Assembly (NCBI GenBank): GCA_913778905.1
Contig: CAJYYA010000022.1
Location: forward strand, 1 to 48,745
DNA from: an uncultured Naasia sp.
GTDB lineage: Bacteria; Actinomycetota; Actinomycetes; Actinomycetales; Microbacteriaceae
Reading direction: 5' to 3'
DNA: 48,745 nucleotides
Below are positions 1-9,383 of the stretch, one piece after another. Made by a program: the position numbers and the translations under genes. How positions within the stretch are numbered: the stretch's first letter is position 1; every line of letters starts with the position of its first letter. The notes below the pieces were generated by a model that was given only the letters and a program-made list of their open reading frames with translations, did no database searches and was not told the origin of the DNA.

Positions 1-92
1 GGCCTCTCACGCACGTCTCCTCGTCGCCTCACGAACGACTCCGAGAGTGGTCATCACAGCCCGAGAGACACTCGGCAGCTGGGAAGGACATC

Positions 93-602
93 ATGAAGAA
101 GAACTCTCGTCTGGCCGTCATCGGAACGGCGACGATCATCGGAGTCGGTCTGGCTGCAGGCGGCGCCCTGATGGGTGCGAGCGCGTTCGATGCCACCTCG
201 GCCTCGATCGTCGCTCCGATGGACGGATCGGGTACCCCCAGCGAGGCGCCGAGCGGCGCACCGACGGATGCCCCCACTCCCCCGGCACCGGCCACCGGTG
301 CCGACGGAACGACCACGCCTCCCGCCCCTCCGGCGCCCGGCGCAGCCACCCCGGGCGCACCCGCCGGGCCCGGGGCCGCAGGATGCGCGCCCGGCGCGGC
401 AGCCCCGGCACCCACGGACGGCAAGACTGCGCCCACGCCCCCGGCACCCCCGGTACCTGCCGACGGCAAGACCCCGCCGGCCCCGCCCGCTCCGGCGGAC
501 GGTCAGACGCCTCCTGCTCCCCCGGCGGCACCTGCTGCCCCCGGCACGAACGGCGACCAGGGCACCCCGGCTCCCTCGGAGTCGACGGGCACCGGTTCCT
601 GA
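93..602 (+). CDS. Pro/Ala-rich exported protein of unknown function
   Basis: Encodes 169 residues. Residues 1-5 (MKKNS) are basic and are followed by a hydrophobic stretch (about 8-30), consistent with a signal peptide or N-terminal anchor. The rest is low-complexity sequence of Pro, Ala, Gly and Thr. Three imperfect copies of a unit like ADGKTPPAPPAP lie at about residues 108-150. No catalytic motif is seen. The start is ATG at 93, with a purine-rich GGAAGGA about 6 bases upstream. A strong hairpin follows the stop. The content suggests a wall-spanning linker or surface protein; this is inference from composition only. Confidence 0.7.
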   Translation: MKKNSRLAVIGTATIIGVGLAAGGALMGASAFDATSASIVAPMDGSGTPSEAPSGAPTDAPTPPAPATGADGTTTPPAPPAPGAATPGAPAGPGAAGCAPGAAAPAPTDGKTAPTPPAPPVPADGKTPPAPPAPADGQTPPAPPAAPAAPGTNGDQGTPAPSESTGTGS

Positions 603-613
603 ACTCCGCTCAC

Positions 614-653
614 AGGGCGGGTGGCTTCGCTTCGGCGAGGGCACCCGCCCTTT
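614..653 (+). terminator. Rho-independent terminator after the Pro-rich gene
   Basis: Ten-base arms AGGGCGGGTG and CACCCGCCCT enclose a GC-rich loop and are followed by TT. It lies 11 bases after the stop codon at 602. Confidence 0.75.
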
Positions 654-843
654 CGCGCGCCTCGACCGATCCCCGTGGCCGTTCAGCGAACGCGCCGGGC
701 CGCACGAGGGCGAGTCTGCGAGTCTTCTGCCGATCGGCGCAAGGCCGGCTGTGACAGAGCCTCATCTCCATGCATGCGTATTAGACAGGTCATGGGGAGG
801 GGCGCTGGGCCGCTCCCCGTTCCACAGCAGGAGCACTTCGATC

Positions 844-1158
844 ATGACAATCCTCGACTCGCCACCGCTCGACTCCGAGTTCGCGGGCGACGGCAACGGC
901 GACGATGAATGCGTCGCACTGCTCCGGTCGACCGCAACGGGTGACGGAGCAGCCTTCGCTCGTCTCTACGATCGACTGGCCCCCGGTGTCTACGGGACTA
1001 TCACAGGTCTCGTTTCCGACCAGGTCCGCGCCGAGGCCCTCCTGCACGAGGTGTTCCTCGAGGTCTGGCGGCATGCCCCGCGACTGGCCCGGACGGGCGT
1101 ATCGGCTTCTGCCTGGTTGCGGGAGATCGCCCACATCCGCTGCGGGTCGTACGCCTAG
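844..1158 (+). CDS. Truncated ECF-like sigma factor (region 2 only)
   Basis: Encodes 104 residues. Residues about 21-97 (from ECVALLRSTATGDGAAFARL to SASAWLREIAHIRCGSYA) match the region 2 pattern of SigK-like sigma-70 factors: the FARLYDRLAPGVYG helix, then the EALLHEVFLEVWRHAP core-binding helix. The protein stops where region 2 ends. Region 4, the DNA -35 reader, is absent, and the response regulator gene ends only 45 bases further on, so there is no room for it. It may be a remnant or a small sigma-like regulator. The start is ATG at 844, with AGGAG at 830-834 as a possible but distant ribosome site. Confidence 0.65.
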   Translation: MTILDSPPLDSEFAGDGNGDDECVALLRSTATGDGAAFARLYDRLAPGVYGTITGLVSDQVRAEALLHEVFLEVWRHAPRLARTGVSASAWLREIAHIRCGSYA

Positions 1159-1203
1159 AAGAAATCGACGACGGCCGATGTCCGATCGCCGGACCGGACG
1201 CGA

Positions 1204-1860
1204 TCACGTCAGGCGGTAGCCGACGCCCCTGACGGTCTCGATCCGCGCGGCTCCTAGTTTCGCTCTCAGGTACCGCACGTAGACGTCGACGACGTTGGAA
1301 CCCGGATCGAAATCCATCCCCCAGACCCGGCTGAGCAGCTGTTCGCGGCTGAGCACCTGGTCCGGGTGGCGGAGGAACTCCTCGGCGAGCGAGAACTCCC
1401 GTGCCGACAGCTCGACTGTTCGATCGGCGACCCGGACCCGTCGGGATCGGAGGTCGAGCGTGAGGTCGCCGCGGGACAGCTCCATACCCGTCCGTTCGCC
1501 GGACTCGCGCAGTCGAAGTCGGACCCGCGCCAGCAGCTCGTCGAACTTGAACGGCTTCGCCACATAGTCGTTGGCGCCGTTCTCCAGACCGTGAACCGTG
1601 TCCTCGACGCCCGACCGCGCTGTCAGCATGATGACGACTAGGTCGTCTCCGTCGGCGCGAATGCGGCGGAGCACCTCGAAACCGTCGACGCCGGGCAGAC
1701 CGACGTCGAGGATGAGCAGGTCGAACTGTCCGGACCTCGTGTACGACAGCGCGTCCGGTCCGGTGGTCGCGACCGTGACCGCGTATCCGGCGGACCGGAG
1801 ACCCTTCTCGACGAACGACGCGATCCGTTCCTCGTCCTCGGCCAGGAGGATCCGACTCAT
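1204..1860 (-). CDS. OmpR/PhoB-type response regulator
   Basis: Encodes 218 residues. The N-terminal receiver domain (1-115) has acidic residues E8/D9, phospho-acceptor D52 in LLILDVGLPG and the conserved Lys in YVAKPF. The C-terminal winged helix (about 125-218) ends in the typical YVRYLRAKLG...VRGVGYRL pattern that binds promoter DNA. The ATG at 1860 overlaps the kinase TGA as ATGA, so the two are translationally coupled. The partner kinase is encoded immediately upstream. The kinase-first order is less common than regulator-first. Confidence 0.93.
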   Translation of the reverse strand: MSRILLAEDEERIASFVEKGLRSAGYAVTVATTGPDALSYTRSGQFDLLILDVGLPGVDGFEVLRRIRADGDDLVVIMLTARSGVEDTVHGLENGANDYVAKPFKFDELLARVRLRLRESGERTGMELSRGDLTLDLRSRRVRVADRTVELSAREFSLAEEFLRHPDQVLSREQLLSRVWGMDFDPGSNVVDVYVRYLRAKLGAARIETVRGVGYRLT

Positions 1861-3401
1861 ACGGCGCCCTCGACAGATCTCGCGCGCGGGGCGCGCTCGG
1901 CGGATACGGGTAGGACGATGGTGAACCGGGATCCTGCGGGAGACGTCTCGACGGAGATGTCGCCGCCGTGCCCGCGTGCGATGGCCCGGGCGATGGCGAG
2001 CCCCAGGCCGGACCCGGCCACTCCCCGCCCATCGGCGGCGCGACCGAATCGCTCGAAGATCTTCGGGAGGGACGCGGCGTCGATGCCGGGACCGGAGTCG
2101 GAGACCCAGAGCTCGACCGAACCGCCGGCCACCTCCGAGCCGATCGTCACCGGTGAACCGGGAGGTGAGTACTTGGCGGCGTTGTCGCAGAGCTGCAGCC
2201 AGGCCTGAGTGATGCGCTGGGGATCCAAGTCCGCGACTGTCGCTGCCGTCGGCGCGAGACGCCACTCGGGCCCGGGTATCGCCACAGCCTTGGCGAAGAC
2301 ATCCCCCGTCAAGTCGGCGACGTCCACGGCACGCAGACTCGGTTCTCGTTCACTGGCGGAGAGCTCGGCGATGTCGGTGACGAGGGTCGCCATCCGATCG
2401 AGCTCGTCGATCGCGAGTGCCCGCGTTGCGGCGACATCCGCCGGCGACTCGGTGTCGACCAGTTCCAGGTGTCCTCTCACGATGGTGATGGGCGTGTTGA
2501 GCTCGTGTCGGACGTCGTCGAGCAGGCGTCGTTGAGACGACAGGGCCTTTTCGAGGCGGTCCAGCATGTCGTTGACCGTGCTGGTGAGCTCGGAGACATC
2601 GTCCCGCCCGGTGACGGGGATCCGCTCGCTCAGGTCGCTCGCCGTGATCCGCGCGGTGGTCTCGCGCAGGGTGCGGATCGGGGCCAGCAGGCGACCGGCG
2701 ACGAACCATCCGGTCGCCGCGATCGCGACCAGGGCGATCAGGGCGACGACCGCGTAGGTGAGGAACGCCGAGCGGAGAGCGGACAGCTCCCCGTTCAGGC
2801 TGAACGCGGTGATGTAAGTTCCGGTCTGCGAGTCGCCTGCGACCGTCACGGGAGCCGCGATCCAGCGGATGGGGCCCTCGGGGGTCTCGTACGTCCCGCG
2901 TGCCACCGAGCCCCCGGCCGTCGCCGAGGAGGCGGCATCGAGCAGCGACTGATAGTCCTGCAGCGCGAAGGGCACCTGCGCGGATGGCACGAATGCGGGT
3001 TGGCCGTCGACCAGGCCCAGGGAGCTCTGAAACGGGGCGGGGAGCACTCGCGCAAGGACCGCTTCCACGGCGCCCTCCGTAGAGGTGATCGCCTCACCGT
3101 CCGAACGCGCGACGAGCGCGCCTCCGCGTTCTTTGCTCGGCTCGTCGGTGAGGACGAAACGCGCCGCCTCGACGCTGGCGGTCAGCCGTGAGTCGACGTC
3201 GGCGAGCTGGCGGTCGCGCTGGACCAGGTAGGAGACCCCTCCGGCGAGCACGAGTCCCGCCGCCGCGATGGCGACCAGAGAGGCCAGGATGCGGACGCGG
3301 ACCGAGAAGGCCGGACGGAGAGGGCGCCGTTTCGGATCCTCCGGGCTCGCGCTCGGAGCGGCAGGTGAGACCCGTCCGGGACGCAGCGGATCCGACGGCA
3401 T
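1857..3401 (-). CDS. Membrane sensor histidine kinase
   Basis: About 514 residues from the ATG at 3401. Order of parts: a basic N-tail, membrane segment 1 (VRILASLVAIAAAGLVLAGG), an extracytoplasmic sensor of about 150 residues, membrane segment 2 (TYAVVALIALVAIAATGWFV), a HAMP domain, the H-box DDVRHELNTPI, the N-box QLCDNAAKYSPPG, and ATP-lid glycine motifs SDSGPGI and GSGLGLAIARA. The frame stays open up to 3536, but that longer start would lie inside the pnp terminator stem, so MPSDPLRP at 3401 is preferred. No strong ribosome site is visible there. The ligand is unknown. Confidence 0.88.
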   Translation of the reverse strand: MPSDPLRPGRVSPAAPSASPEDPKRRPLRPAFSVRVRILASLVAIAAAGLVLAGGVSYLVQRDRQLADVDSRLTASVEAARFVLTDEPSKERGGALVARSDGEAITSTEGAVEAVLARVLPAPFQSSLGLVDGQPAFVPSAQVPFALQDYQSLLDAASSATAGGSVARGTYETPEGPIRWIAAPVTVAGDSQTGTYITAFSLNGELSALRSAFLTYAVVALIALVAIAATGWFVAGRLLAPIRTLRETTARITASDLSERIPVTGRDDVSELTSTVNDMLDRLEKALSSQRRLLDDVRHELNTPITIVRGHLELVDTESPADVAATRALAIDELDRMATLVTDIAELSASEREPSLRAVDVADLTGDVFAKAVAIPGPEWRLAPTAATVADLDPQRITQAWLQLCDNAAKYSPPGSPVTIGSEVAGGSVELWVSDSGPGIDAASLPKIFERFGRAADGRGVAGSGLGLAIARAIARGHGGDISVETSPAGSRFTIVLPVSAERAPRARSVEGAV

Positions 3402-3501
3402 CTCATGATTATCGGGCCGGGAAGGCTGCGAAACCCCTTGGATGAGAACATCCTCACCCGACTCCGCAGGCGCTCGCGCTCGGGCGGGAGGCGCGAACGG
3501 C

Positions 3502-3555
3502 GAAGGCCCGCCCCGCACGAGCGTCCTGATGGACACCCGTGCGGAACGGGCCTTC
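3502..3555 (-). terminator. pnp terminator hairpin
   Basis: Arms GAAGGCCCG (3502-3510) and CGGGCCTTC (3547-3555) pair perfectly. Inner arms CCGCACG (3513-3519) and CGTGCGG (3538-3544) extend the stem. It begins 18 bases after the pnp stop and lies upstream of the kinase start. Confidence 0.8.
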
Positions 3556-3572
3556 AGCGGTTACGACTCGAG

Positions 3573-5834
3573 TCAGATCGCGGCGTCGGTCGCTTCGACG
3601 GTCTCGGGGGCCTCTGCGGCCTCCTCCTCGACGACGGGCGCCAGCGAGAGCTTTCCGCGGTCGTCGACCTTGGTGATCTCGACCTGGATCTTCTGGCCGA
3701 CACCGAGCACGTCTTCGACGTTCTCGACACGCTTGCCACCGGCGAGCTTGCGCACCTCGCTGATGTGCAGCAGACCGTCACGGCCCGGCATGAGCGACAC
3801 GAACGCGCCGAACGCCGCGAGCTTGACGACGGTTCCGAGGAACCGCTCGCCCACCTCGGGGTTGTGCGGGTTGGCGATCGCGTTGACCGCGCTGCGGGCG
3901 GCCTCAGCCGAGGGTCCGTCGACGGCGCCGATGTAGACGGTGCCGTCCTCCTCGATGGAGATGTCGGCGCCGGTGTCGTCCTGGATCTGGTTGATCGTCT
4001 TGCCCTTGGGGCCGATCAGCTCACCGATCTTGTCGACGGGGATCTGCACGCTGATGACGCGGGGCGCGGTGGGCGCCATCTCGTCGGGGGCGTCGATCGC
4101 GGCGTTCAGCACGGCGAGGATCGCGGTGCGAGCCTCCTTGGCCTGCTTCAGCGCTCCGTCGAGCACGGCCGACGGAATTCCGTCGAGCTTGGTGTCGAGC
4201 TGGATGGCAGTGACGAACTCGCTAGTACCGGCGACCTTGAAGTCCATGTCGCCCAGCGCGTCCTCGGCACCCAGGATGTCGGTCAGAGCCGCGTAGCGGG
4301 TCTCACCGTCGACGGTGTCGGAGACGAGGCCCATGGCGATACCCGCGACGGGCGCGCGCAGCGGCACACCGGCGTTGAGCAGGGACAGGGTCGAGGCGCA
4401 GACGGAGCCCATCGACGTCGAGCCGTTGGAGCCGAGAGCCTCGGACACCTGGCGGATCGCGTAGGGGAAGTCCTCGCGGGCCGGCAGCACCGGCACGAGG
4501 GCGCGCTCGGCGAGGAAGCCGTGCCCGATCTCCCGACGCTTCGGCGATCCGACGCGGCCGGTCTCACCGGTCGAGTAGGGCGGGAAGTTGTAGTGGTGCA
4601 GGTAGCGCTTCTTCGTGACCGGGGCCAGCGAGTCGATCTGCTGCTCCATCTTGAGCATGTTCAGCGTGGTGACACCCATGATCTGGGTCTCGCCGCGCTG
4701 GAAGATCGCGGAGCCGTGCACGCGCGGGATGACCGCGACCTCGGCGTCGAGGGGGCGGATGTCCGCGAGCCCACGACCGTCGATGCGGACGCCCTCGGTC
4801 AGGATGCGGCCGCGGACGACCTTCTTCGTGACCGACTTGTAGGCGGCGGAGACCATCGGCGGGATGTCGCCGCCGAGCTCGCCGGCCTCGACCTTCGCGT
4901 TGATGGCGAGCTTGACGCGCTCCTTGAGGGCGTCGTCCGCGTTCTGGCGCTCGATCTTGTCGGCGATCTGGTAGATCTTCGACAGCTCGTCCTGCGCCTC
5001 GGCGGCGACGGCGTCGAACGCCTCCTGCGAGTAGGGCAGGAAGACCGGGTAGTCCTGGACCTCCTTGGCAGCCTGAGCGGCCATCTCGGCCTGGGCCTTG
5101 ATGAGCTGCTTCAGGAACGGCTTGGCGGCTTCGAGGCCCGCGGCGACGACACCCTCGTCGGGCTTGGTGGCGCCGGCCTTGATGAGGTCCCAGCTGTGCT
5201 CGGTGGCCTCGGCCTCGACCATCATGATCGCGACGTCCTCGTTGCCCTGGGCGTCGGTGACGAGACGGCCCGCGACGGTGAGGTCGAACACGGCGCGCTC
5301 GAGCTGCTCGAACGTCGGGAAGGCGACCCACTGGTCATCGATGAGCGCGAGGCGGATGCCGCCGATCGGGCCGCTGAAGGGCAGGCCGGAGATCTGGGTG
5401 GACGCCGACGCGGCGTTGATGGCGAGGGCGTCGTAGAACTCGCCCGGCGCGATCGACAGGACGGTGACGACGATCTGGACCTCGTTACGGAGGCCGTCGA
5501 CGAACGACGGGCGCAGCGGCCGGTCGATGAGGCGGCAGACGAGGATCGCCTCGGTCGAGGGGCGGCCCTCGCGGCGGAAGAACGAGCCGGGGATCTTGCC
5601 GGCGGCGTAGGAGCGCTCCTCGACGTCCACCGTGAGGGGGAAGAAGTCGAAGTTGTCCTTGGGGTGCTTGCTGACCGAGGTGGCCGACAGCAGCATGGTC
5701 TCCTCGTCGAGGTACGCGGCGACCGCGCCCTGGGCCTGCTGCGCGAGACGACCGGTCTCGAAGCGGATGGTGCGCGTACCGAACTTGCCGTTGTCGAGGA
5801 CTGCCTCGGCGAACTTGATCTCGGGACCTTCCAT
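3573..5834 (-). CDS. pnp: Polyribonucleotide nucleotidyltransferase (PNPase)
   Basis: Encodes 753 residues. PNPase degrades RNA from the 3' end with phosphate and can add tails in reverse. Two RNase-PH-like core domains are visible; the first begins [20 protein letters not shown] and includes [20 protein letters not shown], and the second begins [20 protein letters not shown]-like sequence near residue 350. A KH domain ([20 protein letters not shown]) and an S1 domain ([21 protein letters not shown]) follow. The start ATG at 5834 has AAAGGAG 8 bases upstream. The usual upstream partner rpsO is not adjacent here; it lies about 42 kb away at 47862-48131 on the same strand. Confidence 0.98.
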   Translation of the reverse strand: MEGPEIKFAEAVLDNGKFGTRTIRFETGRLAQQAQGAVAAYLDEETMLLSATSVSKHPKDNFDFFPLTVDVEERSYAAGKIPGSFFRREGRPSTEAILVCRLIDRPLRPSFVDGLRNEVQIVVTVLSIAPGEFYDALAINAASASTQISGLPFSGPIGGIRLALIDDQWVAFPTFEQLERAVFDLTVAGRLVTDAQGNEDVAIMMVEAEATEHSWDLIKAGATKPDEGVVAAGLEAAKPFLKQLIKAQAEMAAQAAKEVQDYPVFLPYSQEAFDAVAAEAQDELSKIYQIADKIERQNADDALKERVKLAINAKVEAGELGGDIPPMVSAAYKSVTKKVVRGRILTEGVRIDGRGLADIRPLDAEVAVIPRVHGSAIFQRGETQIMGVTTLNMLKMEQQIDSLAPVTKKRYLHHYNFPPYSTGETGRVGSPKRREIGHGFLAERALVPVLPAREDFPYAIRQVSEALGSNGSTSMGSVCASTLSLLNAGVPLRAPVAGIAMGLVSDTVDGETRYAALTDILGAEDALGDMDFKVAGTSEFVTAIQLDTKLDGIPSAVLDGALKQAKEARTAILAVLNAAIDAPDEMAPTAPRVISVQIPVDKIGELIGPKGKTINQIQDDTGADISIEEDGTVYIGAVDGPSAEAARSAVNAIANPHNPEVGERFLGTVVKLAAFGAFVSLMPGRDGLLHISEVRKLAGGKRVENVEDVLGVGQKIQVEITKVDDRGKLSLAPVVEEEAAEAPETVEATDAAI

Positions 5835-5853
5835 AGGTCTTTCTCCTTTGCTT

Positions 5854-5894
5854 GCCGCTTCGCTAGCGGCGTACGTATGCACCCTCGCGGGTGC
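5854..5894 (-). promoter_or_regulatory. pnp leader with two hairpins
   Basis: Two perfect short hairpins sit just upstream of the pnp ribosome site. One is GCCGCT/AGCGGC with a 5-base loop (5854-5870); the other is GCACCC/GGGTGC with a 4-base loop (5879-5894). PNPase autoregulates through leader hairpins in enterobacteria. A similar role here is inference. Confidence 0.45.
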
Positions 5895-6170
5895 GTGTCG
5901 CACGAAGGAGCAGGAGCTAAGCAGGAAGGGCTGCAGACCGATAAGGCTCGATCCGCGGCATGCTCTGGCCAGCAGTAGAAGTGCTCCGGCTCCGCCGAAA
6001 CCCTCGCTCTGTTCTCGACAGAGGGGGCCGGATCCGGAAGACCACCACCGATGACCAGCTTCGTGCCGGCCTGCTCCGTAGTGCTCGGCTCAAGTGAGCC
6101 AGGCGCCATGTTACCAGTGGACCCCGCCCGGGCCGCTTCCCCGTTCGCGGGGCGCGTCGGATCCCCCGCC
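5895..6170. other. Intergenic region between pnp and dedA
   Basis: No gene is supported here. The region should hold the pnp promoter on the minus strand and the dedA promoter on the plus strand. A small hairpin GGCTC/GAGCC lies at 6087-6100. No tRNA-like cloverleaf was recognised. Confidence 0.4.
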
Positions 6171-6247
6171 CTCAGCAGGAAGCTCGACGCCTCAGCAGGA
6201 GCGGATCGGCGATTCACTCCTGCTGAGCCGCTGTTCCTCCTGCTGAG
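6171..6247. repeat. Direct-plus-inverted repeat element, core CTCAGCAGGA (copy 1)
   Basis: Four perfect core copies: direct at 6171-6180 and 6191-6200, inverted (TCCTGCTGAG) at 6218-6227 and 6238-6247. Start-to-start spacings are 20, 27 and 20. The same core and the same spacings recur at 35536-35612. It lies between divergent pnp and dedA. Confidence 0.9.
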
Positions 6248-6320
6248 TGCAAGGGACGGCCATGTGCGCGCCGAAGGTCCGCCATCTGACGTTCATCCCG
6301 TCCCGGTAGTACTGGTCCGC

Positions 6321-6980
6321 ATGGGCCAGTGGGTGACGGATTTCGAGCACGGCCTGATCGCGGCCGCCGGAGAGCCGTGGGCGCTCGTGGCGCTCTTCGC
6401 CCTCGTGGTCGCCGATGCGTTCCTCGTGGTGCTACCGAGCGAGACGGTCGTGGTCGCGTTGGGGGCACTCGCCCTCTCGACCGGAACTCCGGCGCTGGGA
6501 TGGCTCCTCCTCGTGGCGGCGTCGGGCGCGGTCACGGGCGACAGCCTGTGCTACCTGCTCGGGCGACTCACACGACGGGCCCCGCTCCCTCGCTGGCGCC
6601 CCCTGCAGTCGGCGCTCGAGCGGGCCGATCGGCTGCTGGCAACGCGTGCCGCGACGCTCATCGTGACCGCTCGCTACATCCCGTTCGCCCGGATCGCGGT
6701 CAACCTCACGGCGGGAGCGCGGGAGTTCCCTTACCGCCGATTCCTGCCGCTCTCGGCTCTCGCGGGGATGGGCTGGGCATGCGTGACAGCCTTGAGCGGC
6801 GCGGCGGTCGGAGCGCTTGTCGGCAACTCCCCCCTGATCGCCGTGGCCGCGTCGATCGCCGTGGCGCTGGTGGTGGGCCTCGGCGTGGACGCCATCACCT
6901 CTCGCCTCTCCCGCCGCACGGCTTCTCCGGTGGTGAGTCCCTCGACGAATGAAGGAATTCTTCCGCCCCAGCAGCCGTGA
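6321..6980 (+). CDS. DedA family membrane protein
   Basis: Encodes 219 residues, the usual DedA (SNARE-associated/VTT) length. DedA proteins act in membrane homeostasis, and some are undecaprenyl-phosphate or lipid translocases. Hydrophobic segments at about 20-70 (LVALFALVVADAFLVVLPSE) precede GDSLCYLLGR and the conserved amphipathic region TARYIPFARIAVNLTAGA, which carries the typical R-[FY]-x-P-x-[AV]-R signature. Two further membrane spans follow. The start is ATG at 6321 (MGQWVTDFEHGL). The frame is open further upstream, but the repeat element at 6171-6247 falls inside that extension. The gene stands alone, and its 3' end meets the pseudogene region. Confidence 0.85.
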   Translation: MGQWVTDFEHGLIAAAGEPWALVALFALVVADAFLVVLPSETVVVALGALALSTGTPALGWLLLVAASGAVTGDSLCYLLGRLTRRAPLPRWRPLQSALERADRLLATRAATLIVTARYIPFARIAVNLTAGAREFPYRRFLPLSALAGMGWACVTALSGAAVGALVGNSPLIAVAASIAVALVVGLGVDAITSRLSRRTASPVVSPSTNEGILPPQQP

Positions 6981-7065
6981 GGCCAGGAAACATGCGGGAG
7001 GTCCGGCGGATCTCCTTCATCCCGCTCAGAAAGTCCTTCATCTGTTTCGCCGACACCGGGCACCA

Positions 7066-7505
7066 GCGCGAGGTGGGGTCGGCGAGGAGTTCGGCGTTGC
7101 GGATGTCGATCAGGCGACGCAGGTAGCGGCCCAGTACGAGACGCTCGGCGATTGAGACGAGCGGACCGAACGGCGGCGTGAACTCGACGACGTCGACCAG
7201 GGCGCAGCCCGTCGCGGTCGGGATGAAGCCGTGCTCGTGGCGCAGGCTCCGGAACGGGCCGCGCACCTGATCATCGACGAAGCGGCGCGGACGGAACGCA
7301 TTCGACGATCCGGCCGGTCATGCGGAACGGGTTACCGAAGTGCCGCGCCCGTCACGTCACCGTCTTGCCCGACCAGATGCGCCCCGATGTCACCCCCACG
7401 ACCGCCCGACTTCGACCTCACGTGCAGGTCGATGTCGAGCGACAGGTCGAAGAGGGTCTCGGCGGACACGGGTGCGGATACCCGCCGAACGAAGCGGACC
7501 GGCAT
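7066..7505 (-). pseudogene. Decayed SRPBCC-family gene (paralogue of 22151-22600)
   Basis: The ATG at 7505 opens MPVRFVRRVSAPVSAETLFD, matching MTIRFTRVTALPVPVERAFD of the intact SRPBCC gene at 22600. Around 7400-7370 the frame shifts. The matching continuation reads IWSGKTVT, then a TGA where the intact gene has Trp, then RARHFGNPFRMTGRIVEC. A second frameshift near 7285 restores FRPRRFVDDQVRGPFRSLRH...RLVLGRYLRRLIDIRN in the frame ending at 7066 and beyond. That makes two frameshifts and one stop, so no full protein is possible. The start lies 4 bases after the ThuA stop, so it was probably once part of that operon. Confidence 0.8.
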
Positions 7506-7509
7506 CGGG

Positions 7510-8244
7510 TCACGCGGACCAGTCGCGAGCTGCGGGGTTGGTCACCTCGGGCAGGGCTCGCCCGGAGGACGTCGGCGCCGCCCACCGCACACCGTTCGCG
7601 AGCACGCGACGGATCTGCGCGTGGAAGTAGACGGGGTACTCCTGGTCGCCGGGACTGAAGTAGAAGATCCGCCCGCGGCCGCGCGTGAAGGTCACCCCGG
7701 AGCGGAAGACCTCTCCCCCGGCGAACGAACTGACGAAGACCAACTCGTCGGGGTCGGGGATGTCGAAGTGCTCGCCGTACATCTCCTGCTGGCCGATGAC
7801 GATCGGTTGCTCGACCCCCTCGGCGATCGGGTGCCCCGGTTTGACGGTCCATACCAGCTCGCGTTCGGCGTCGTTGCGCCAGGCCAGCGAGCACGTGGTG
7901 CCCATGAGCCGGATGAAGATCTTCGAGAAGTGCCCCGAGTGCAGGACGAGGAGGCCCATGCCAGCGAGGACGTGCCGCTGCACGCGCTCGACGACCTCGT
8001 CGCTCACCTCGCCGTGGGCCATGTGGCCCCACCACGTGAGGACGTCGGTGTCGGCGAGGATCTCCTCCGTGAGACCGTGCTCGGGCTCCTGCAGGGTCGC
8101 GGTGCGCACGACGGCGTCGTCTCCGAGCAGGTCCGAGAGCCCGGCGGCGATCGCGCCGTGGATGCCGTCGGGGTATATCGCGGCGATGTCGGGCTGGGTG
8201 GTCTCGTGGACGTTCTCGTTCCACACGGTCACGCGGATGGTCAC
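7510..8244 (-). CDS. ThuA-like domain protein
   Basis: Encodes 244 residues of the trehalose-utilisation (ThuA) family, a glutamine-amidotransferase-like fold. Visible pieces are [13 protein letters not shown] at the N-terminus, [35 protein letters not shown] in place of the nucleophile elbow, and a C-terminal [19 protein letters not shown]. In Rhizobium, ThuA acts with an oxidoreductase (ThuB) in disaccharide oxidation. Here too it is paired with an adjacent Gfo/Idh/MocA enzyme. The GTG start at 8244 overlaps the upstream TGA as GTGA. It is the last intact gene of the carbohydrate operon. Confidence 0.88.
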   Translation of the reverse strand: MTIRVTVWNENVHETTQPDIAAIYPDGIHGAIAAGLSDLLGDDAVVRTATLQEPEHGLTEEILADTDVLTWWGHMAHGEVSDEVVERVQRHVLAGMGLLVLHSGHFSKIFIRLMGTTCSLAWRNDAERELVWTVKPGHPIAEGVEQPIVIGQQEMYGEHFDIPDPDELVFVSSFAGGEVFRSGVTFTRGRGRIFYFSPGDQEYPVYFHAQIRRVLANGVRWAAPTSSGRALPEVTNPAARDWSA

Positions 8245-9380
8245 AGTGCAGCTCCCTCGGTGTCGATGAGGATCAGGGCGGGTCCGGCGTCGAGCCGCAC
8301 CTCCGCCCCCGCGGCGGCGGAGGCGTAGCAGGCGTCGATGATCCGGGCGCGGCCGAGTGCGAGCGAGCCGTCCTGCTCCGCCCACGAACTCTCGTCGCGG
8401 ACGTGCTCGAGGAAGCGCTCGACGACCGCGGTGTGGCCGCGCCCCTCCGCCGCGACGATCGCGTCGTCCATAGCCTCGGTGCCATAGCCCGTGAAGATGG
8501 TCAGCTCGCCGACGGGCGCGTAGTCGACCACTGAGAGCTCGGCGCCGCCGTCGGTACCGTAGAGCGTGATGCCGAACTCGTCGCCCGACGACCGGTGCGC
8601 GGCCCAGCTGGTCTCGAGGACGAGCGATCCACCGCCGTCGAGACGCAGCAGGACCGTCGCGAAGTCCTCGACCTCGTAGGCGGACCTGACCTGCTGCTTC
8701 GCATCCGATCCACCGCCGAGACCGCGCGGGCCGAGCGCGGCGTGCGTGACAGCCGAGACGGCGACCACCTGCGGCTCGCCCATGAGGTGCAGCGCGTAGT
8801 CGAGGAGGTGCACGCCGAGGTCGATGAGCGGACCGCCGCCCGCCATCTCCTTATTCGTGAACCAGGACCCGAGCGCGGGGATGCCCGCGCGCCGCAGCCA
8901 GGTGGCGCGTGCGTGGTACGGCGTGCCGATGGTGCCCGCGTCGACCGCGGCGCGGATGGCCTCGATGTCGCCGCGGCGCCGGTGGTTGAAGGCGACCTCG
9001 AGCACACGCCCGGCCTGCCGGGCGGCGGCGACCATGCCCTCCGCCTCCGCTCCGTCGCGCGCGATGGGCTTCTCGCACAGCACGTGGATGCCGGCGTCGA
9101 GCGCCCCGATCGTGATGGGCGCGTGCAGGAAGGTGGGGACCGCGACGCTCACGACGTCGAGGCCGCCCGCGGCGACGAGGTCCTTCCAGTCGCGGTAGGT
9201 GCGCTCGACGCGATAGGTCTCGGCGAGCTCGGCGCGCACCTCATCCTCCATGCCCGCGATGGCGACGAGATCGACCCCCGGGAGGTCGGCGAAAGCCTGC
9301 ATGTGCTGCTGTCCCGCCCAGCCGAGACCGATCACGCCGGCGCGCAACCGGATCGCTTCTTGAGACGTCACGTCATTCAT
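8241..9380 (-). CDS. Gfo/Idh/MocA family NAD(P)-dependent oxidoreductase
   Basis: Encodes 379 residues. The N-terminal Rossmann fold has [12 protein letters not shown], followed by [11 protein letters not shown] and the signature VLCEKPIAR whose Lys is catalytic. A C-terminal alpha/beta domain includes [19 protein letters not shown]. Such enzymes oxidise or epimerise sugars and sugar acids. The ATG at 9380 has AAGGA just upstream and lies 3 bases after the kinase stop. It is paired with the ThuA-like gene downstream, suggesting oxidation of a glycoside or its sugar. The substrate cannot be read from the sequence. Confidence 0.92.
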   Translation of the reverse strand: MNDVTSQEAIRLRAGVIGLGWAGQQHMQAFADLPGVDLVAIAGMEDEVRAELAETYRVERTYRDWKDLVAAGGLDVVSVAVPTFLHAPITIGALDAGIHVLCEKPIARDGAEAEGMVAAARQAGRVLEVAFNHRRRGDIEAIRAAVDAGTIGTPYHARATWLRRAGIPALGSWFTNKEMAGGGPLIDLGVHLLDYALHLMGEPQVVAVSAVTHAALGPRGLGGGSDAKQQVRSAYEVEDFATVLLRLDGGGSLVLETSWAAHRSSGDEFGITLYGTDGGAELSVVDYAPVGELTIFTGYGTEAMDDAIVAAEGRGHTAVVERFLEHVRDESSWAEQDGSLALGRARIIDACYASAAAGAEVRLDAGPALILIDTEGAAL

Positions 9381-9383
9381 CCT

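Noticed and set aside
3402-3536. Longer N-terminus of the histidine kinase.
   Set aside because: It would overlap the pnp terminator stem, and the added residues are low complexity.
3405-5978. An 857-codon open frame on the plus strand opposite pnp.
   Set aside because: It is antisense to a certain PNPase gene, its protein is Asp/Leu/Gly/Arg-biased without domains, and such frames are common opposite high-GC genes.
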